Below, piece after piece: positions 16,683 to 26,414 of a stretch of DNA of 52,806 bases. The notes below the pieces were generated by a model. That model saw only the letters and a list, made by a program, of their open reading frames with translations, ran no database searches and was not told where the DNA came from. Source of the DNA: Pseudomonadota bacterium (GTDB lineage: Bacteria; Pseudomonadota; Gammaproteobacteria; Burkholderiales; Rhodocyclaceae); NCBI GenBank assembly GCA_021849505.1, contig JAJZSW010000009.1, positions 1 through 52,806 on the forward strand, written 5' to 3'. How positions within the stretch are numbered: the stretch's first letter is position 1; each line of letters opens with the position of its first letter. The translations under genes were made by a program, and so were the position numbers.

Positions 16683-17552
16683 ATGACCATCCACAGCATG
16701 ACCGGCTATGCCGCGCTCGACCGCGACCTCGGGACGGTTCGTCTCGCGCTCGAACTCAAGAGCGTCAACGGCCGTTTCCTCGACCTGAATTTCCGCTGCG
16801 CGGAGGAGCTGCGCTTCCTCGAAATGCCGCTGCGCGAGAAGCTGGCGGTCGCCATCGGCCGCGGCAAGGTCGATTGCCGCCTCTATCTGCAGCCCAATGC
16901 CGCGGCGACGCCGCAACTGGCGCCCAATTTCGCGCTGGTGCAGCAGCTTGCCACGCTCGAAGGGCAGGTGCGTGAAGTACTGGGCTCAGCCGCGCCGCTG
17001 TCGGTCGCTGAGGTGCTGCGCTGGCCTGGCGTGCTGGCCAGCGAGGCGATCAGCCCCGAACGCCTGCAGACGGAATGTTTGGCGTTGCTCGACACCGTGC
17101 TGGCGGAATTTCTCGCCAGCCGCGCGCGCGAAGGCGCCCGCCTCGCCGAGGTGTTGCGCGAACGGGCCGCGCGCATGCGCGCAGGAGTGGCGCAGGTCGA
17201 GCCGCTGGTGCCGGCCGCCATCGCCGACTACACCGAGCGTCTCGCGACCAAGCTGCGCGAGGCGGTCGCCGCGCTCGACGAGGAGCGCATCCGGCAGGAA
17301 GTCGGCGTGTTCGCCGCGAAGATCGATGTCGCCGAGGAACTTGCGCGCCTCGTCACCCATCTCAACGAGGTGGAGCGCGTGCTCGCCAAGGGCGGTGCGG
17401 TTGGCAAGCGGCTCGATTTCCTGATGCAGGAACTCAACCGCGAGGCCAACACGCTCGCGTCGAAATCCGTTTCCGCCGCCGTCACCGCGATCGCGCTCGA
17501 ACTCAAGCTGCTCATCGAACAGATGCGCGAACAGGTGCAAAATCTCGAATGA
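16683..17552 (+). CDS. yicC: YicC family endoribonuclease/stress protein
   Basis: 289 residues starting MTIHSMTGYAALDRDLG, with the N-terminal YicC signature (SMTGYA, LELKSVNGRFLDLNFRCAEELR). The C-terminal DUF1732 part includes EVGVFAAKIDVAEELARLVTHLNEVERVL and GKRLDFLMQELNREANTLASKS. E. coli YicC is reported as a ribonuclease and is often encoded near gmk. The stop codon overlaps the first base of a copy of the dispersed repeat. It is divergent from the kinase operon. Confidence 0.93.
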   Translation: MTIHSMTGYAALDRDLGTVRLALELKSVNGRFLDLNFRCAEELRFLEMPLREKLAVAIGRGKVDCRLYLQPNAAATPQLAPNFALVQQLATLEGQVREVLGSAAPLSVAEVLRWPGVLASEAISPERLQTECLALLDTVLAEFLASRAREGARLAEVLRERAARMRAGVAQVEPLVPAAIADYTERLATKLREAVAALDEERIRQEVGVFAAKIDVAEELARLVTHLNEVERVLAKGGAVGKRLDFLMQELNREANTLASKSVSAAVTAIALELKLLIEQMREQVQNLE

Positions 17553-17576
17553 TGCCGTCCCGCCGGCGCCGACTTT
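17552..17576 (+). repeat. Dispersed 25-bp repeat between yicC and gmk
   Basis: A near-perfect copy (only the first base differs). It overlaps the last base of the yicC stop codon and ends 16 bp before the gmk start. Confidence 0.85.
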
Positions 17577-17592
17577 TGAACTTGACCCGACC

Positions 17593-18246
17593 ATGACCCT
17601 GATGCCCGCACCGCATGCCGAACACGAAGCCACCGCCGGCACGCTATTCATCGTCTCCGCGCCTTCCGGCGCCGGCAAGACGACGCTCGTCCGGCAGTTG
17701 ATGGAACACGATCCGGCGATCCGCCATTCGGTGTCCTACACCACGCGCCAGCCCCGTCCGGCGGAGCGCGACGGCCATGACTACCACTTCATCGACATCC
17801 AGACCTTCCTGGCGATGCGCGAGCGCGGCGATTTCCTCGAATGGGCCGAGGTGCATGGCAACTTCTACGGCACCTCGAAGAGCTGGCTGCTCGCCGAGAT
17901 GCGCGCCGGGCGCGACACGCTGCTCGAGATCGACTGGCAGGGCGCCCAGCAGGTGCGCGCGCTGATGCCGGACGCGGTGAGCATCTTCATCGCGCCGCCG
18001 TCGATTCCCGAGCTGGAACGCCGGCTGCGCACACGCGGACAGGACAGCGAGGAGGTGATCCAGCGCCGTGTCGCCGCCGCGCTGGGCGAAATGCGGCATG
18101 TCGACGAGTTCGATTTTGTTATAATCAACAATGACTTGCAGGAAGCATTGACGGACCTGGCCGCGGCAGTGAGAGCCTCGCGCCTCAGTTTCGCGCATCA
18201 GCGCGTGCGTCACCCGGATGTTTTCCGCTATCTTTCATCGTCTTGA
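17593..18246 (+). CDS. gmk: Guanylate kinase
   Basis: 217 residues. The P loop is [14 protein letters not shown]. Other guanylate kinase motifs are [35 protein letters not shown] and [15 protein letters not shown]. It phosphorylates GMP to GDP with ATP. The start at 17593 leaves a short extra N-terminus; the internal Met4 is an alternative. It begins the gmk-rpoZ-spoT unit, the usual order in Proteobacteria. Confidence 0.96.
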   Translation: MTLMPAPHAEHEATAGTLFIVSAPSGAGKTTLVRQLMEHDPAIRHSVSYTTRQPRPAERDGHDYHFIDIQTFLAMRERGDFLEWAEVHGNFYGTSKSWLLAEMRAGRDTLLEIDWQGAQQVRALMPDAVSIFIAPPSIPELERRLRTRGQDSEEVIQRRVAAALGEMRHVDEFDFVIINNDLQEALTDLAAAVRASRLSFAHQRVRHPDVFRYLSSS

Positions 18247-18278
18247 GTTTCATCATTCTGAATTGCAAAGGATTCCAC

Positions 18279-18485
18279 ATGGCCCGCGTCACCGTCGAAG
18301 ATTGCCTGAAGTACATTCCCAACCGTTTCGAGATGACGCTGGCCGCGACCTATCGCGCCCGCCAGATCGCCATGGGCAGCACGCCGCAGGTCGAGGTGGA
18401 CAGGGACAAGCCCACCGTCCTCGCGCTGCGCGAACTGGCCGAAGGCAAGTACGGCGCGGAAATCCTGCACCGCAGCCAGACCTGA
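18279..18485 (+). CDS. rpoZ: RNA polymerase omega subunit
   Basis: 68 residues starting [30 protein letters not shown], the standard omega N-terminus. The protein promotes RNA polymerase assembly and forms part of ppGpp site 1. It lies between gmk and spoT as in most Proteobacteria. An upstream in-frame ATG at 18243 would add residues not found in the family. Confidence 0.97.
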   Translation: MARVTVEDCLKYIPNRFEMTLAATYRARQIAMGSTPQVEVDRDKPTVLALRELAEGKYGAEILHRSQT

Positions 18486-18507
18486 CCACATGTAAGCGGG
18501 GACACGC

Positions 18508-20742
18508 ATGCCGGCGGCCTTGTTGTCCCAAGCAGCTGCACCCTTCTCTGCCCCGGTGGCGGTGGAGCTGCCGGCGATCATCCCCCTCGACATGCATCCG
18601 CCGGTCGACTTGGCGGAAGACCTCAACCATTTTCTCGCCCAGCTGGCGAGCTACCTGAAGCCCGAAGACGTCGACCAGGTCGCGGCGGCCTACCATTTTT
18701 CCGCCAACGCGCATCGCGGCCAGTTCCGCACCAGCGGCGACCCCTATATCTCCCATCCGCTTGCCGTCGCCGAGACGCTCGCGCACTGGCGGCTCGACCC
18801 GCAGGCGCTGACCGCCGCGCTGCTGCACGACGTGATGGAGGACACCGCCATCACCAAGGCGCAGATCGCGCAGGATTTCGGCAAGGTCACCGCCGAACTG
18901 GTCGATGGCGTCTCCAAGCTCGACCGCATCGAGCACCAGTCCTACGAAGAAGCCCAGGCGGAGAACTTCCGCAAGATGCTGCTGGCGATGGCGCAGGACG
19001 TGCGCGTGATCCTCATCAAGCTTGCCGACCGGCTGCACAACATGCGCACGCTCGACGCCGTGCGGCCCGAGAAGCGCCGGCGCGTCGCGCGCGAGACGCT
19101 CGACATCTACGCGCCGATCGCCAACCGGCTCGGCCTCAACATGCTCTACCGCGAGCTGCAGGAACTGGCGTTCCGCAACATCAATCCCATGCGCTACCGC
19201 GTGCTGGCCAAGGCGGTGCGCGCGGCGCGCGGCAACCGGCGCGAGGTGGTCGAGAAGATCCTCGCCGCGCTCAAGCAGCGGCTGGCCGGCGCGCATATCG
19301 ACGCCGAGGTGATGGGCCGCGAAAAGCATCTCTACGGCATCTACCGCAAGATGCGCGAGAAGCACCTGACGTTCTCGCAGGTGCAGGACATCTACGGCTT
19401 TCGCGTCGTGGTCGCCGACGTGCCGACCTGCTATCTCGTGCTGGGCGCGCTGCATGGCCTCTACAAGCCGGTGCCGGGCAAGTTCAAGGACTATATCGCG
19501 ATCCCCAAGGCCAACGGCTACCAGTCGCTGCACACCACGCTGATCGGCCCCTATGGCATGCCGGTCGAGATGCAAATCCGCACGCGCGACATGCACCACG
19601 TCGCCGAGTCGGGCGTGGCCTCCCACTGGCTTTACAAGGATGCCGAGACACTTTCCGAACTGCAGCGCACCACGCACCAGTGGCTGCAGTCGCTGCTCGA
19701 CCTGCAGACCGCGACCGTCGATTCCGCCGAGTTCCTCGAGCACGTCAAGGTCGACCTGTTCCCCGGCGAGGTCTATGTCTTCACGCCGGCCGGCAAGATC
19801 CTCTCGCTGCCGCGCGGCACGACTGCGGTCGACTTCGCCTATGCCGTGCATACCGACATCGGCAACCGCTGCGTGGCCTGCAAGATCAACCACGAACATC
19901 TGCCGCTGCGCACCGAGCTGCGCAACGGCGATCGCGTCGAGATCATCACCGCGACCAATGCCGCGCCGAACCCGAACTGGCTGGCCTTCGTCAAGACCGG
20001 CAAGGCGCGCGCGCAGATCCGCCATTTCCTCAAGACGAGGCAGAACGAGGAATCCGCCGCGCTCGGCGAGCATCTGCTGGCTCAGGCTATGCACAACCTG
20101 GGTCACCGGCTCGAAGAACTGGGAACGGCCGCCTGGCAGCGCTTCCTGCGCACCTTCTCCGGCAAGTCGCAGCGCGAGGTGCTCACCGATATCGGCCTCG
20201 GCAAGCGCCTGCCGGCGATCGTCGCGCGGCGGCTGATCGACGGTCGCGCCTCGGGCGGGCCGGCCGCACAGAACAGCGGTGCCATCCGCATCACGGGCAG
20301 CCAGGGCATGGCGATGCAGCTGGCGCGCTGCTGCCGGCCGATTCCCGGCGACCCGATCGTCGGCGTGATCCGCGCCGGCCAGGGTCTGGTCGTGCATACC
20401 CACGATTGTCCGGCCCTGCGCGGCCACAAGGCGGGGCGCGGGCCGGGCGGCACAAAGGAGTGGGTGGATGTCGAGTGGGGTGCCGACGCAAGGGGGCCGT
20501 TCGAGGTGCTCATCAAGGTGGTCGCGCAGAACACCCCGGGAGTGCTGGCGCGGCTCGCGGCCACCATCGCCGAGCACGACACCAACATCAACAATGTGCG
20601 CATGGATGCCGACGAAGGCAGCACCACGGCGCTGTATTTCACGCTGCAAGTCACCGGGCGCATGCATTTGGCGCGTATCCTGCGCAGCTTGCGGCACCTG
20701 CCGATGGTCACGCGCATCAGCCGGCTCAAGGAAGATCACTGA
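18508..20742 (+). CDS. spoT: Bifunctional (p)ppGpp synthetase/hydrolase SpoT
   Basis: 744 residues. The HD hydrolase domain (about 60-200) carries HPLAVAETL and LLHDVMEDT. The synthetase domain (about 260-375) carries YGFRVVVADVPTCYLVLGALH, KFKDYIAIPKANGYQSLHTT and EMQIRT. A TGS domain (about 410-470, VFTPAGKILSLPRGTTAVDFAY) and a C-terminal ACT domain (about 665-740) follow. The basic KFKD motif fits the bifunctional SpoT/Rel type rather than the EFDD of RelA. It sets alarmone levels in starvation. It follows rpoZ by 22 bp. Confidence 0.96.
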   Translation: MPAALLSQAAAPFSAPVAVELPAIIPLDMHPPVDLAEDLNHFLAQLASYLKPEDVDQVAAAYHFSANAHRGQFRTSGDPYISHPLAVAETLAHWRLDPQALTAALLHDVMEDTAITKAQIAQDFGKVTAELVDGVSKLDRIEHQSYEEAQAENFRKMLLAMAQDVRVILIKLADRLHNMRTLDAVRPEKRRRVARETLDIYAPIANRLGLNMLYRELQELAFRNINPMRYRVLAKAVRAARGNRREVVEKILAALKQRLAGAHIDAEVMGREKHLYGIYRKMREKHLTFSQVQDIYGFRVVVADVPTCYLVLGALHGLYKPVPGKFKDYIAIPKANGYQSLHTTLIGPYGMPVEMQIRTRDMHHVAESGVASHWLYKDAETLSELQRTTHQWLQSLLDLQTATVDSAEFLEHVKVDLFPGEVYVFTPAGKILSLPRGTTAVDFAYAVHTDIGNRCVACKINHEHLPLRTELRNGDRVEIITATNAAPNPNWLAFVKTGKARAQIRHFLKTRQNEESAALGEHLLAQAMHNLGHRLEELGTAAWQRFLRTFSGKSQREVLTDIGLGKRLPAIVARRLIDGRASGGPAAQNSGAIRITGSQGMAMQLARCCRPIPGDPIVGVIRAGQGLVVHTHDCPALRGHKAGRGPGGTKEWVDVEWGADARGPFEVLIKVVAQNTPGVLARLAATIAEHDTNINNVRMDADEGSTTALYFTLQVTGRMHLARILRSLRHLPMVTRISRLKEDH

Positions 20743-20762
20743 AAGAAAGCAAGGAGATAGCG

Positions 20763-20954
20763 ATGCTCAAGGGTTACGAATCCGATCACACTAAATTCAT
20801 GCGCGAATGGTTGCAGCAGCATCCCGAAGAGCTCAAGGAACAGCAGCAGGGACGCGATCTGTGGTGGGATCGCGGCCTTCGCGACCTCGATGAGCAGGCG
20901 CGCCTCGCCGCTGCCCGGGTGCCGCAGAAACCCTATTACTATGACGCGAACTGA
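20763..20954 (+). CDS. DUF3460 family small protein
   Basis: 63 residues: charged, hydrophilic and without a membrane segment. The pattern FMREWLQQHPEELKEQQQGRDLWWDR, then VPQKPYYYD at the end, is that of DUF3460, a family common in Betaproteobacteria and of unknown function. AAGGAG precedes the ATG by a suitable distance. It lies 20 bp after spoT and probably shares its transcript. One copy of the dispersed repeat follows 18 bp after the stop. Confidence 0.85.
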   Translation: MLKGYESDHTKFMREWLQQHPEELKEQQQGRDLWWDRGLRDLDEQARLAAARVPQKPYYYDAN

Positions 20955-20972
20955 GTAGATCCGGTCGCTTGG

Positions 20973-20997
20973 GTGCCGTCCCGCCGGCGCCGACTTC
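20973..20997 (+). repeat. Dispersed 25-bp repeat upstream of nap
   Basis: A copy identical to the consensus except for the last base, 18 bp after the DUF3460 gene stop. Confidence 0.88.
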
Positions 20998-21130
20998 GGG
21001 TTGTGCATCATCTGGGCGTGCTTTGCCATCGCCGCCCGCGGCGCGTGCTGGCCGGGCGGAGCGCGTCTCCTCTACCTCTTTCGGTGGATATCCCCCTCAT
21101 CCCAATGAACCGACGGGGTTTGGCTTTTCC

Positions 21131-21172
21131 TTGATTATTGTCAATTCAAGAAAAAATCCGCAGTCCTAGCAT
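21131..21172 (+). promoter_or_regulatory. FNR/Anr-type site and class II promoter of the nap operon
   Basis: TTGATTATTGTCAA (21131-21144) differs from the FNR consensus TTGAT-N4-ATCAA at one base. A -10-like TAGCAT at 21167-21172 puts the FNR centre at -41.5 relative to a start near 21179. That is exactly the spacing of FNR-activated class II promoters. The napD start is about 50 bp further on. Anaerobic activation of nap by FNR is known in other bacteria. The rest of the 274-bp gap (20955-21228) contains only the dispersed repeat. Confidence 0.6.
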
Positions 21173-21228
21173 GGTCATGTTCGAACGAGTGGTTCGCCAT
21201 GATTCATGGGCCGAAGGGATTGCAAGAC

Positions 21229-21489
21229 ATGAACATTTCCAGCGTTATCGTCATTCCGCATCCGGAGCGCATCGAAGCGGTGCGCAGCCAGCTCGCGAAA
21301 CTCGCGGGCGTCGAGGTTGCGGCCGTTTCGCCTGAAGGCAAGATCATCGTCACCCTTGAAAGCGAGGGTGATCGCGAAACGATCCAGATGTACGAATCGA
21401 TCAGCTTGATGGACGGCGTGATGTCGGCGTCCATGGTCTATCACCAGAAAGAAGACGAACCCGAAGTTGAAATTTCATTGGCGGCTTAG
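21229..21489 (+). CDS. napD: NapD, chaperone for periplasmic nitrate reductase
   Basis: 86 residues from ATG 21229 (MNISSVIVIPHPERIEAV), preceded by AAGGGAT. An ATG at 21199 adds ten residues not typical of the family. The ferredoxin-like NapD fold is indicated by alternating strands and helices. NapD binds the Tat signal of NapA and delays export until the cofactor is inserted. It is the first gene of the nap operon, 36 bp before napA. Confidence 0.9.
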   Translation: MNISSVIVIPHPERIEAVRSQLAKLAGVEVAAVSPEGKIIVTLESEGDRETIQMYESISLMDGVMSASMVYHQKEDEPEVEISLAA

Positions 21490-21525
21490 CTTCATTGCGA
21501 CACCGCGCTGACAAGGAGGCCTGAC

Positions 21526-24081
21526 ATGACTGAAGTGAAAATGACGCGACGCGATTTCATCAAGACCAATGCCGTGGCTGCGGCGGCGGCTACGGCCGGC
21601 ATGAGCGTGCCCGGCGTGGCGCTCGCCCAGGCGCGCGGCGGCGACGGCGTGCGCTGGGACAAGGGCGTGTGCCGTTACTGCGGCACCGGCTGCGGGGTGC
21701 TGGTCGGAACCAAGGAAGGCAAGATCGTCGCCACCCAGGGCGACCCGGACTGCCCGGTGAATAGCGGCCTGAACTGCGTCAAGGGCTATTTCCTCGCCAA
21801 GATCCAGTATGGCCAGGACCGCCTGACCAGGCCGCTGCTGCGCATGAAGGACGGCAAGTTCGACAAGAACGGCGAATTCACGCCGATCAGTTGGGATCAG
21901 GCCTTCGACATCATGGCCGAGAAGGTCAAGGCGACCATGAAGAACCCCGACCAGGGTCCCTTCGGCGTCTCGATGTTCGGCTCCGGCCAATGGACGATCT
22001 GGGAAGGCTATGCCGCCAACAAGCTGATGAAGGCCGGCTTCCGCTCCAACAGCATCGACCCGAATGCCCGCCACTGCATGGCCTCCGCCGTGTTCGCCTT
22101 CATCCGCACCTTCGGCGCCGACGAGCCGATGGGCGTCTATGACGACATCGAGCATGCCGACGCCTTCGCGCTGTGGGGCTCGAACATGGCCGAGATGCAT
22201 CCGATCCTCTGGTCGCGCATCACCAACCGTCGGCTGACCGCCAAGCACGTCAAGATCCACGTCCTCTCGACCTTCGGCCACCGCTCCTGCGAACTGGCCG
22301 ACAACGAGCTGATCTTCAACCCGCAGTCCGATCTGGCGATCGCCAACTACATCTGCAACTACATCATCCAGACCGGTGCGGTGAACAAGGACTTCGTCGC
22401 CAAGAACGTCACTTTCCACAAGGGCGTGACCGACATCGGCTACGGCCTGCGGCCGAACCATCCGCTCGAGCAGGCGGCGGGCAACAACGGCTATCCGGGC
22501 GCCGATGGCAAGCCCAAGGGCAATCCCAATGCCTTCTCGCCGACCACGTACGACGAGTTCGCCAAGTTCGTTTCCGAATACACGCTCGACAAGGCGCACC
22601 AGATTTCCGGCGTGCCGAAGGACAAGCTCGAAGCGCTGGCGAAGATCTACGCCGATCCGAAGATCAAGGTGATGTCGACCTGGACCATGGGCATGAACCA
22701 GCATACCCGCGGCACCTGGATCAACAACATGCTGTACAACATCCACCTGCTGGTCGGCAAGATTTCCGAGCCGGGCAACAGCCCCTTCTCGCTGACCGGC
22801 CAGCCCTCCGCCTGCGGTACCGCGCGCGAAGTCGGCACCTTTGCCCACCGCCTGCCGGCCGACATGGTCATCATGAACCCGGCGCACCGCGAGGCCGCCG
22901 AGAAGATCTGGAAGGTGCCCGCCGGCACGATTTCCGATCGCATCGGCTACCACGCTGTGCAGCAGTCGCGCATGCTCAAGGACGGCAAGATCGGCTTCTA
23001 CTGGACCTCGACCACCAACAACATGCAGGCCGGCCCGAACGTCAACCAGGAAATCTATCCTGGCTGGCGCAACCCGAAGGCTTTCGTCGTCGTCTCAGAT
23101 GTCTATCCGACGGTCTCCGCGATGTCGGCCGACCTGATCCTGCCCTGCGCGATGTGGATGGAGAAGGAGGGCGCCTTCGGCAATGCCGAGCGCCGTGGCC
23201 AATTCTGGCGCCAGCAGGTCAAGGCGCCGGGCGAGTGCCGCTCCGACCTGTGGCAGTACATTGAATTCTCGAAGCGCTTCAAGACCGACGAAGTCTGGCC
23301 GGCCGAACTGCTCGACAAGAACCCGCAGTACAAGGGCAAGACGCTCTACGAAGTCCTCTACGCCAACGGCCAGGTCAACATGTTCCCGAAGGAGGAGGCG
23401 GCCAAGGTCAATGCCCATGCCTGGGCGGGCTATACCAACGAAGAAACGGAAGCTTTCGGCTACTACGTGCAGAAGGGGCTGTTCGAGGAATACCGCCGCT
23501 TCGGCACCGGCAAGGCCAAGGATCTCGGCGAGTTCGACCACTATCACCGCGTGCGCGGCCTGCGCTGGCCGGTGGTGAATGGCAAGGAAACGCTGTGGCG
23601 CTACCGCGAAGGCTACGATCCCTATGTCAAGGCCGGCGAAGGCATCAAGTTCTATGGCAACCCGGACGGCAAGGCGCGCATCTTCGCGCTGCCCTATCAG
23701 GATCCGCCCGAGAAGCCCGACAACGAGTACAACCTCTGGTTGTGCACCGGTCGCGTGCTGGAGCACTGGCACAGCGGCTCGATGACGCGGCGCGTGCCCG
23801 AGCTCTACAAGTCCTTCCCGGATGCCGTCATCTGGATCCACCCGAAGGATGCGGAAAAGCGCGGCATCAAGCGCAACGACATCGTCAAGGTGGCCACCCG
23901 GCGCGGCGAGATCGAGCTGCGCGCCGAGACCAAGGGCCGCAACAAGATGCCTGAAGGCCTCGTCTTCGTGCCGTTCTTCGACGAGCATCGCCTGGTCAAC
24001 AAGTTGATCCTCGATGCCACCTGCCCGATTTCGAAAGAAACGGACTACAAGAAGAACGCCTGCAAGGTGTGGAAGGCCTGA
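21526..24081 (+). CDS. napA: Periplasmic nitrate reductase catalytic subunit NapA
   Basis: 851 residues with a strong AAGGAGG site. A Tat signal [21 protein letters not shown] precedes a [4Fe-4S] site of Cys49, Cys52, Cys56 and Cys84 (CRYCGTGCG...CVKG). The molybdenum ligand is Cys184 in [11 protein letters not shown]. The molybdopterin and C-terminal dinucleotide-binding domains ([22 protein letters not shown]) are complete. It reduces nitrate to nitrite in the periplasm with a bis-MGD cofactor, taking electrons from NapB and NapC. Length and motifs are those of classical NapA. Confidence 0.98.
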   Translation: MTEVKMTRRDFIKTNAVAAAAATAGMSVPGVALAQARGGDGVRWDKGVCRYCGTGCGVLVGTKEGKIVATQGDPDCPVNSGLNCVKGYFLAKIQYGQDRLTRPLLRMKDGKFDKNGEFTPISWDQAFDIMAEKVKATMKNPDQGPFGVSMFGSGQWTIWEGYAANKLMKAGFRSNSIDPNARHCMASAVFAFIRTFGADEPMGVYDDIEHADAFALWGSNMAEMHPILWSRITNRRLTAKHVKIHVLSTFGHRSCELADNELIFNPQSDLAIANYICNYIIQTGAVNKDFVAKNVTFHKGVTDIGYGLRPNHPLEQAAGNNGYPGADGKPKGNPNAFSPTTYDEFAKFVSEYTLDKAHQISGVPKDKLEALAKIYADPKIKVMSTWTMGMNQHTRGTWINNMLYNIHLLVGKISEPGNSPFSLTGQPSACGTAREVGTFAHRLPADMVIMNPAHREAAEKIWKVPAGTISDRIGYHAVQQSRMLKDGKIGFYWTSTTNNMQAGPNVNQEIYPGWRNPKAFVVVSDVYPTVSAMSADLILPCAMWMEKEGAFGNAERRGQFWRQQVKAPGECRSDLWQYIEFSKRFKTDEVWPAELLDKNPQYKGKTLYEVLYANGQVNMFPKEEAAKVNAHAWAGYTNEETEAFGYYVQKGLFEEYRRFGTGKAKDLGEFDHYHRVRGLRWPVVNGKETLWRYREGYDPYVKAGEGIKFYGNPDGKARIFALPYQDPPEKPDNEYNLWLCTGRVLEHWHSGSMTRRVPELYKSFPDAVIWIHPKDAEKRGIKRNDIVKVATRRGEIELRAETKGRNKMPEGLVFVPFFDEHRLVNKLILDATCPISKETDYKKNACKVWKA

Positions 24082-24142
24082 GGTTTCATTAACGTGAACA
24101 GCGGGGAATGCATGCAGGGGGCGCGTTTCCCGCTTCGTCAAC

Positions 24143-25000
24143 ATGAACAGCGAAACCAAACCCAAAGGGTCCGCCCGTCGCCAGTTTCTGGCCGATACCG
24201 CGCGCATGGCATGCGGTGTCGGTTTGCTGGGGCTGGGTGTCGGCCTGTATGCGCGGAACGCGACCGCGCTGCCCCCTGCCGCCCTGCGTCCGCCGGGCGC
24301 CCTGCCGGAAGCGGAATTTTCCGCCGCCTGCATCCGCTGCGGCATGTGCGTGCGCGACTGTCCCTTCGACATGCTGATGCTGGCCAAGCCGGAAGATCCG
24401 ATGGCGACGGGCACGCCTTACTTCGTCGCCCGTCAGGCGCCCTGCGAGATGTGCGAGCACATTCCCTGCGTGAAGGCCTGTCCGACCAGCGCGCTGGATC
24501 ACTCGCTCACCGACATCACCAAGGCCAGGATGGGCCTGGCGGTGCTGGTCGATCAGGAAACCTGCCTCAACTATCTCGGCCTGCGCTGCGATATCTGTTA
24601 TCGCGTCTGTCCGTTGCTCGACAAGGCGATCACGCTCGATCCACAAACCAACACACGTACCGGAACGCACACGCTGTTCATTCCGGTAGTGCATTCCAAT
24701 GCCTGCACGGGCTGCGGACTGTGCGAAAAGGCGTGCCCGACGGAAATTGCCGCCATCAAGGTCTTTCCGCTCTACATGGCTCGAGGCCAGCTGTCCGCGC
24801 ACTATCGGCTCGGTTGGGTCGAGAAGGAAAAGGCGGGCGGCAGCCTGGTCACGCCGGATGTCGAACACCAGTACCACATGCCGGAGGGCATGAAGTACGA
24901 GTACGGCAAGGGACTGTCCGTGGTTCCGCCGGGCGAAGCGGCACCGGGTGCCGTACCGCCAGTACCGACTTTCAAGGCGTTGCAGGGAGATAAGTTATGA
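24143..25000 (+). CDS. napG: Ferredoxin-type protein NapG
   Basis: 285 residues. A Tat-type signal (SARRQFLADTARMACGVGLLGLGVGL) is followed by four [4Fe-4S] motifs: CIRCGMCVRDCP, CEMCEHIPCVKACP, CDICYRVCP and CTGCGLCEKACP. With NapH it forms a route for quinol electrons to periplasmic NapA. The last codons (GAVPPVPTFKALQGDKL) contain a copy of the dispersed 25-bp repeat (24948-24972), giving an unusual C-terminal tail. The stop overlaps the napH start by 4 bp. Confidence 0.95.
   Translation: MNSETKPKGSARRQFLADTARMACGVGLLGLGVGLYARNATALPPAALRPPGALPEAEFSAACIRCGMCVRDCPFDMLMLAKPEDPMATGTPYFVARQAPCEMCEHIPCVKACPTSALDHSLTDITKARMGLAVLVDQETCLNYLGLRCDICYRVCPLLDKAITLDPQTNTRTGTHTLFIPVVHSNACTGCGLCEKACPTEIAAIKVFPLYMARGQLSAHYRLGWVEKEKAGGSLVTPDVEHQYHMPEGMKYEYGKGLSVVPPGEAAPGAVPPVPTFKALQGDKL
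24948..24972 (+). repeat. Dispersed 25-bp repeat in the napG 3' end
   Basis: GTGCCGTACCGCC then AGTACCGACTTT. It encodes GAVPPVPTF. A 12-base core (CGCCAGTACCGA) recurs at the end of napH (25877-25888). Confidence 0.75.
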
Positions 25001-25893
25001 GCGCTCTCCCTCACAAAGTCGGCGCCGAGGCGATTGCCGAGAAAGGCTGGCTGGTTGCCCACAAGTGGCTGATCCTGCGGCGTGCCAGCCAGATCGGCAT
25101 CCTGCTGCTGTTCATGGTCGGGCCGTGGTTCGGCTGGTGGATCGTCAAGGGCAACCTGAACTACAGCTATACCCTGGGCGTGCTGCCGCTGACCGATCCC
25201 TACCTGCTCGCGCAGATGCTGGCGGCGGGGCAGACCCCCGAGCAACTGGCCTGGGTCGGCGTGGCCATCGTCGTGATCTTCTACCTGCTGGTCGGCGGGC
25301 GCAGCTACTGCTCCTGGGTTTGCCCCGTGAACCTGGTGACCGACCTCGCCAACTGGCTGCGTACGCGACTGGGGCTGAAGGGCGGCGCGCACCTGGCGCG
25401 CAGGACGCGCTACTGGATCCTCGGCATGACCCTGGTTGTGGCGGCCATCACCGGCACGATCGCCTGGGAAATGCTCAATCCGGTCTCGATGCTGCATCGC
25501 GGCCTGTTCTTCGGCATCGGCTTCGCCTGGGCTGTGATTCTCGCGGTGTTCCTGTTCGACCTGTTCGTGATGCGCCAGGGCTGGTGCGGCCACTTGTGTC
25601 CCGTGGGCGCCTTCTATGGCCTGATCGGCAAGGCTTCGCTGTTGCGCATCAAGCTGCCGCAGCGGGCAGCTTGCAACGATTGCATGGACTGCTTCGCGGT
25701 CTGCCCGGAGCAGCAGGTGATCCGGCCGGCGCTCAAGGGCATCAATGGCGCGGCCCCGATCATTCTGGAAGCCCAGTGCACCAATTGCGGACGTTGCATC
25801 GATGTCTGCTCCAAGGATGTTTTCCGCTTCGGCATCCGCTTCGGCGCGCCGGTTCCCGGCGTGTCGGGCACGGTGTCGCCAGTACCGAAATGA
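24997..25893 (+). CDS. napH: Membrane quinol dehydrogenase component NapH
   Basis: 298 residues. Four or five membrane helices (around 35-55, 85-105, 140-160, 170-195) carry CSWVCPVN and CGHLCPVGAFYGL motifs. Two cytoplasmic [4Fe-4S] motifs follow: CNDCMDCFAVCP and CTNCGRCIDVCSKDVF. NapH oxidises quinol and passes electrons to NapG. The C-terminus, PVPGVSGTVSPVPK, is encoded partly by CGCCAGTACCGA (25877-25888), a core also found in the napG repeat copy. Confidence 0.95.
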   Translation: MSALPHKVGAEAIAEKGWLVAHKWLILRRASQIGILLLFMVGPWFGWWIVKGNLNYSYTLGVLPLTDPYLLAQMLAAGQTPEQLAWVGVAIVVIFYLLVGGRSYCSWVCPVNLVTDLANWLRTRLGLKGGAHLARRTRYWILGMTLVVAAITGTIAWEMLNPVSMLHRGLFFGIGFAWAVILAVFLFDLFVMRQGWCGHLCPVGAFYGLIGKASLLRIKLPQRAACNDCMDCFAVCPEQQVIRPALKGINGAAPIILEAQCTNCGRCIDVCSKDVFRFGIRFGAPVPGVSGTVSPVPK

Positions 25894-25926
25894 ACCATCT
25901 TGTTTCCCTCTAGGAGGAATTCGATC

Positions 25927-26382
25927 ATGAAAAAGACTGCAAGCCTCGCCCTCGCGACCCTCATCGCCTCGATCATCGGCTGTGCATCGACTACCGGCCC
26001 GGCCCCGATGCGTGGCGCCGACGTGTCGGCGCCCGACCGCGCGCCCGAGGTCAAGGTCTATGCGGCCAAGGTGCCGGGTGTCGGCCAGCCGCAACTGATC
26101 GCGCGTACCTTCATCGGCCAGCCGCCGATGGTGCCGCACACGATCGACCAGTATGTGCCTCTGACGATCGAAGAGAACGCCTGCCTCGAATGCCACATCA
26201 CCGACGAATTGCGCGGCCAGAAGGTGCCGAAACTCGGCGAGAGCCACCTCTCCAAGACGATCAAGAAGAAGGATGGCTCCCCCGCCGTGGAAATGAGCCG
26301 CTTCCAGTGCGACTCCTGCCATGTGCCGCAGGTCGATGCCAAACCCCTCGTCGACAGCAAGTTCGTCGGCGTGACCAAATGA
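25927..26382 (+). CDS. napB: NapB, dihaem cytochrome c subunit of nitrate reductase
   Basis: 151 residues from ATG 25927, preceded by TAGGAGGAA. Two CXXCH sites are present, CLECH (86-90) and CDSCH (128-132), with NapB-type surroundings (PPMVPHTIDQYVPLTIEENACLECH). It passes electrons from NapC or NapGH to NapA. The signal peptide ends ASIIGC^AS, a plausible lipobox with Cys19, so this NapB may be membrane-anchored; most NapB are soluble. It lies between napH and an extra cytochrome gene. Confidence 0.94.
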   Translation: MKKTASLALATLIASIIGCASTTGPAPMRGADVSAPDRAPEVKVYAAKVPGVGQPQLIARTFIGQPPMVPHTIDQYVPLTIEENACLECHITDELRGQKVPKLGESHLSKTIKKKDGSPAVEMSRFQCDSCHVPQVDAKPLVDSKFVGVTK

Positions 26383-26414
26383 TTATTCCCAACCCATCAT
26401 CGGAGTAGATAACC

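Noticed and set aside
18508-20742. RelA rather than SpoT
   Set aside because: The HD motif LLHDVMEDT is intact, the synthetase has a basic KFKD motif, and the gene follows rpoZ, all pointing to bifunctional SpoT.
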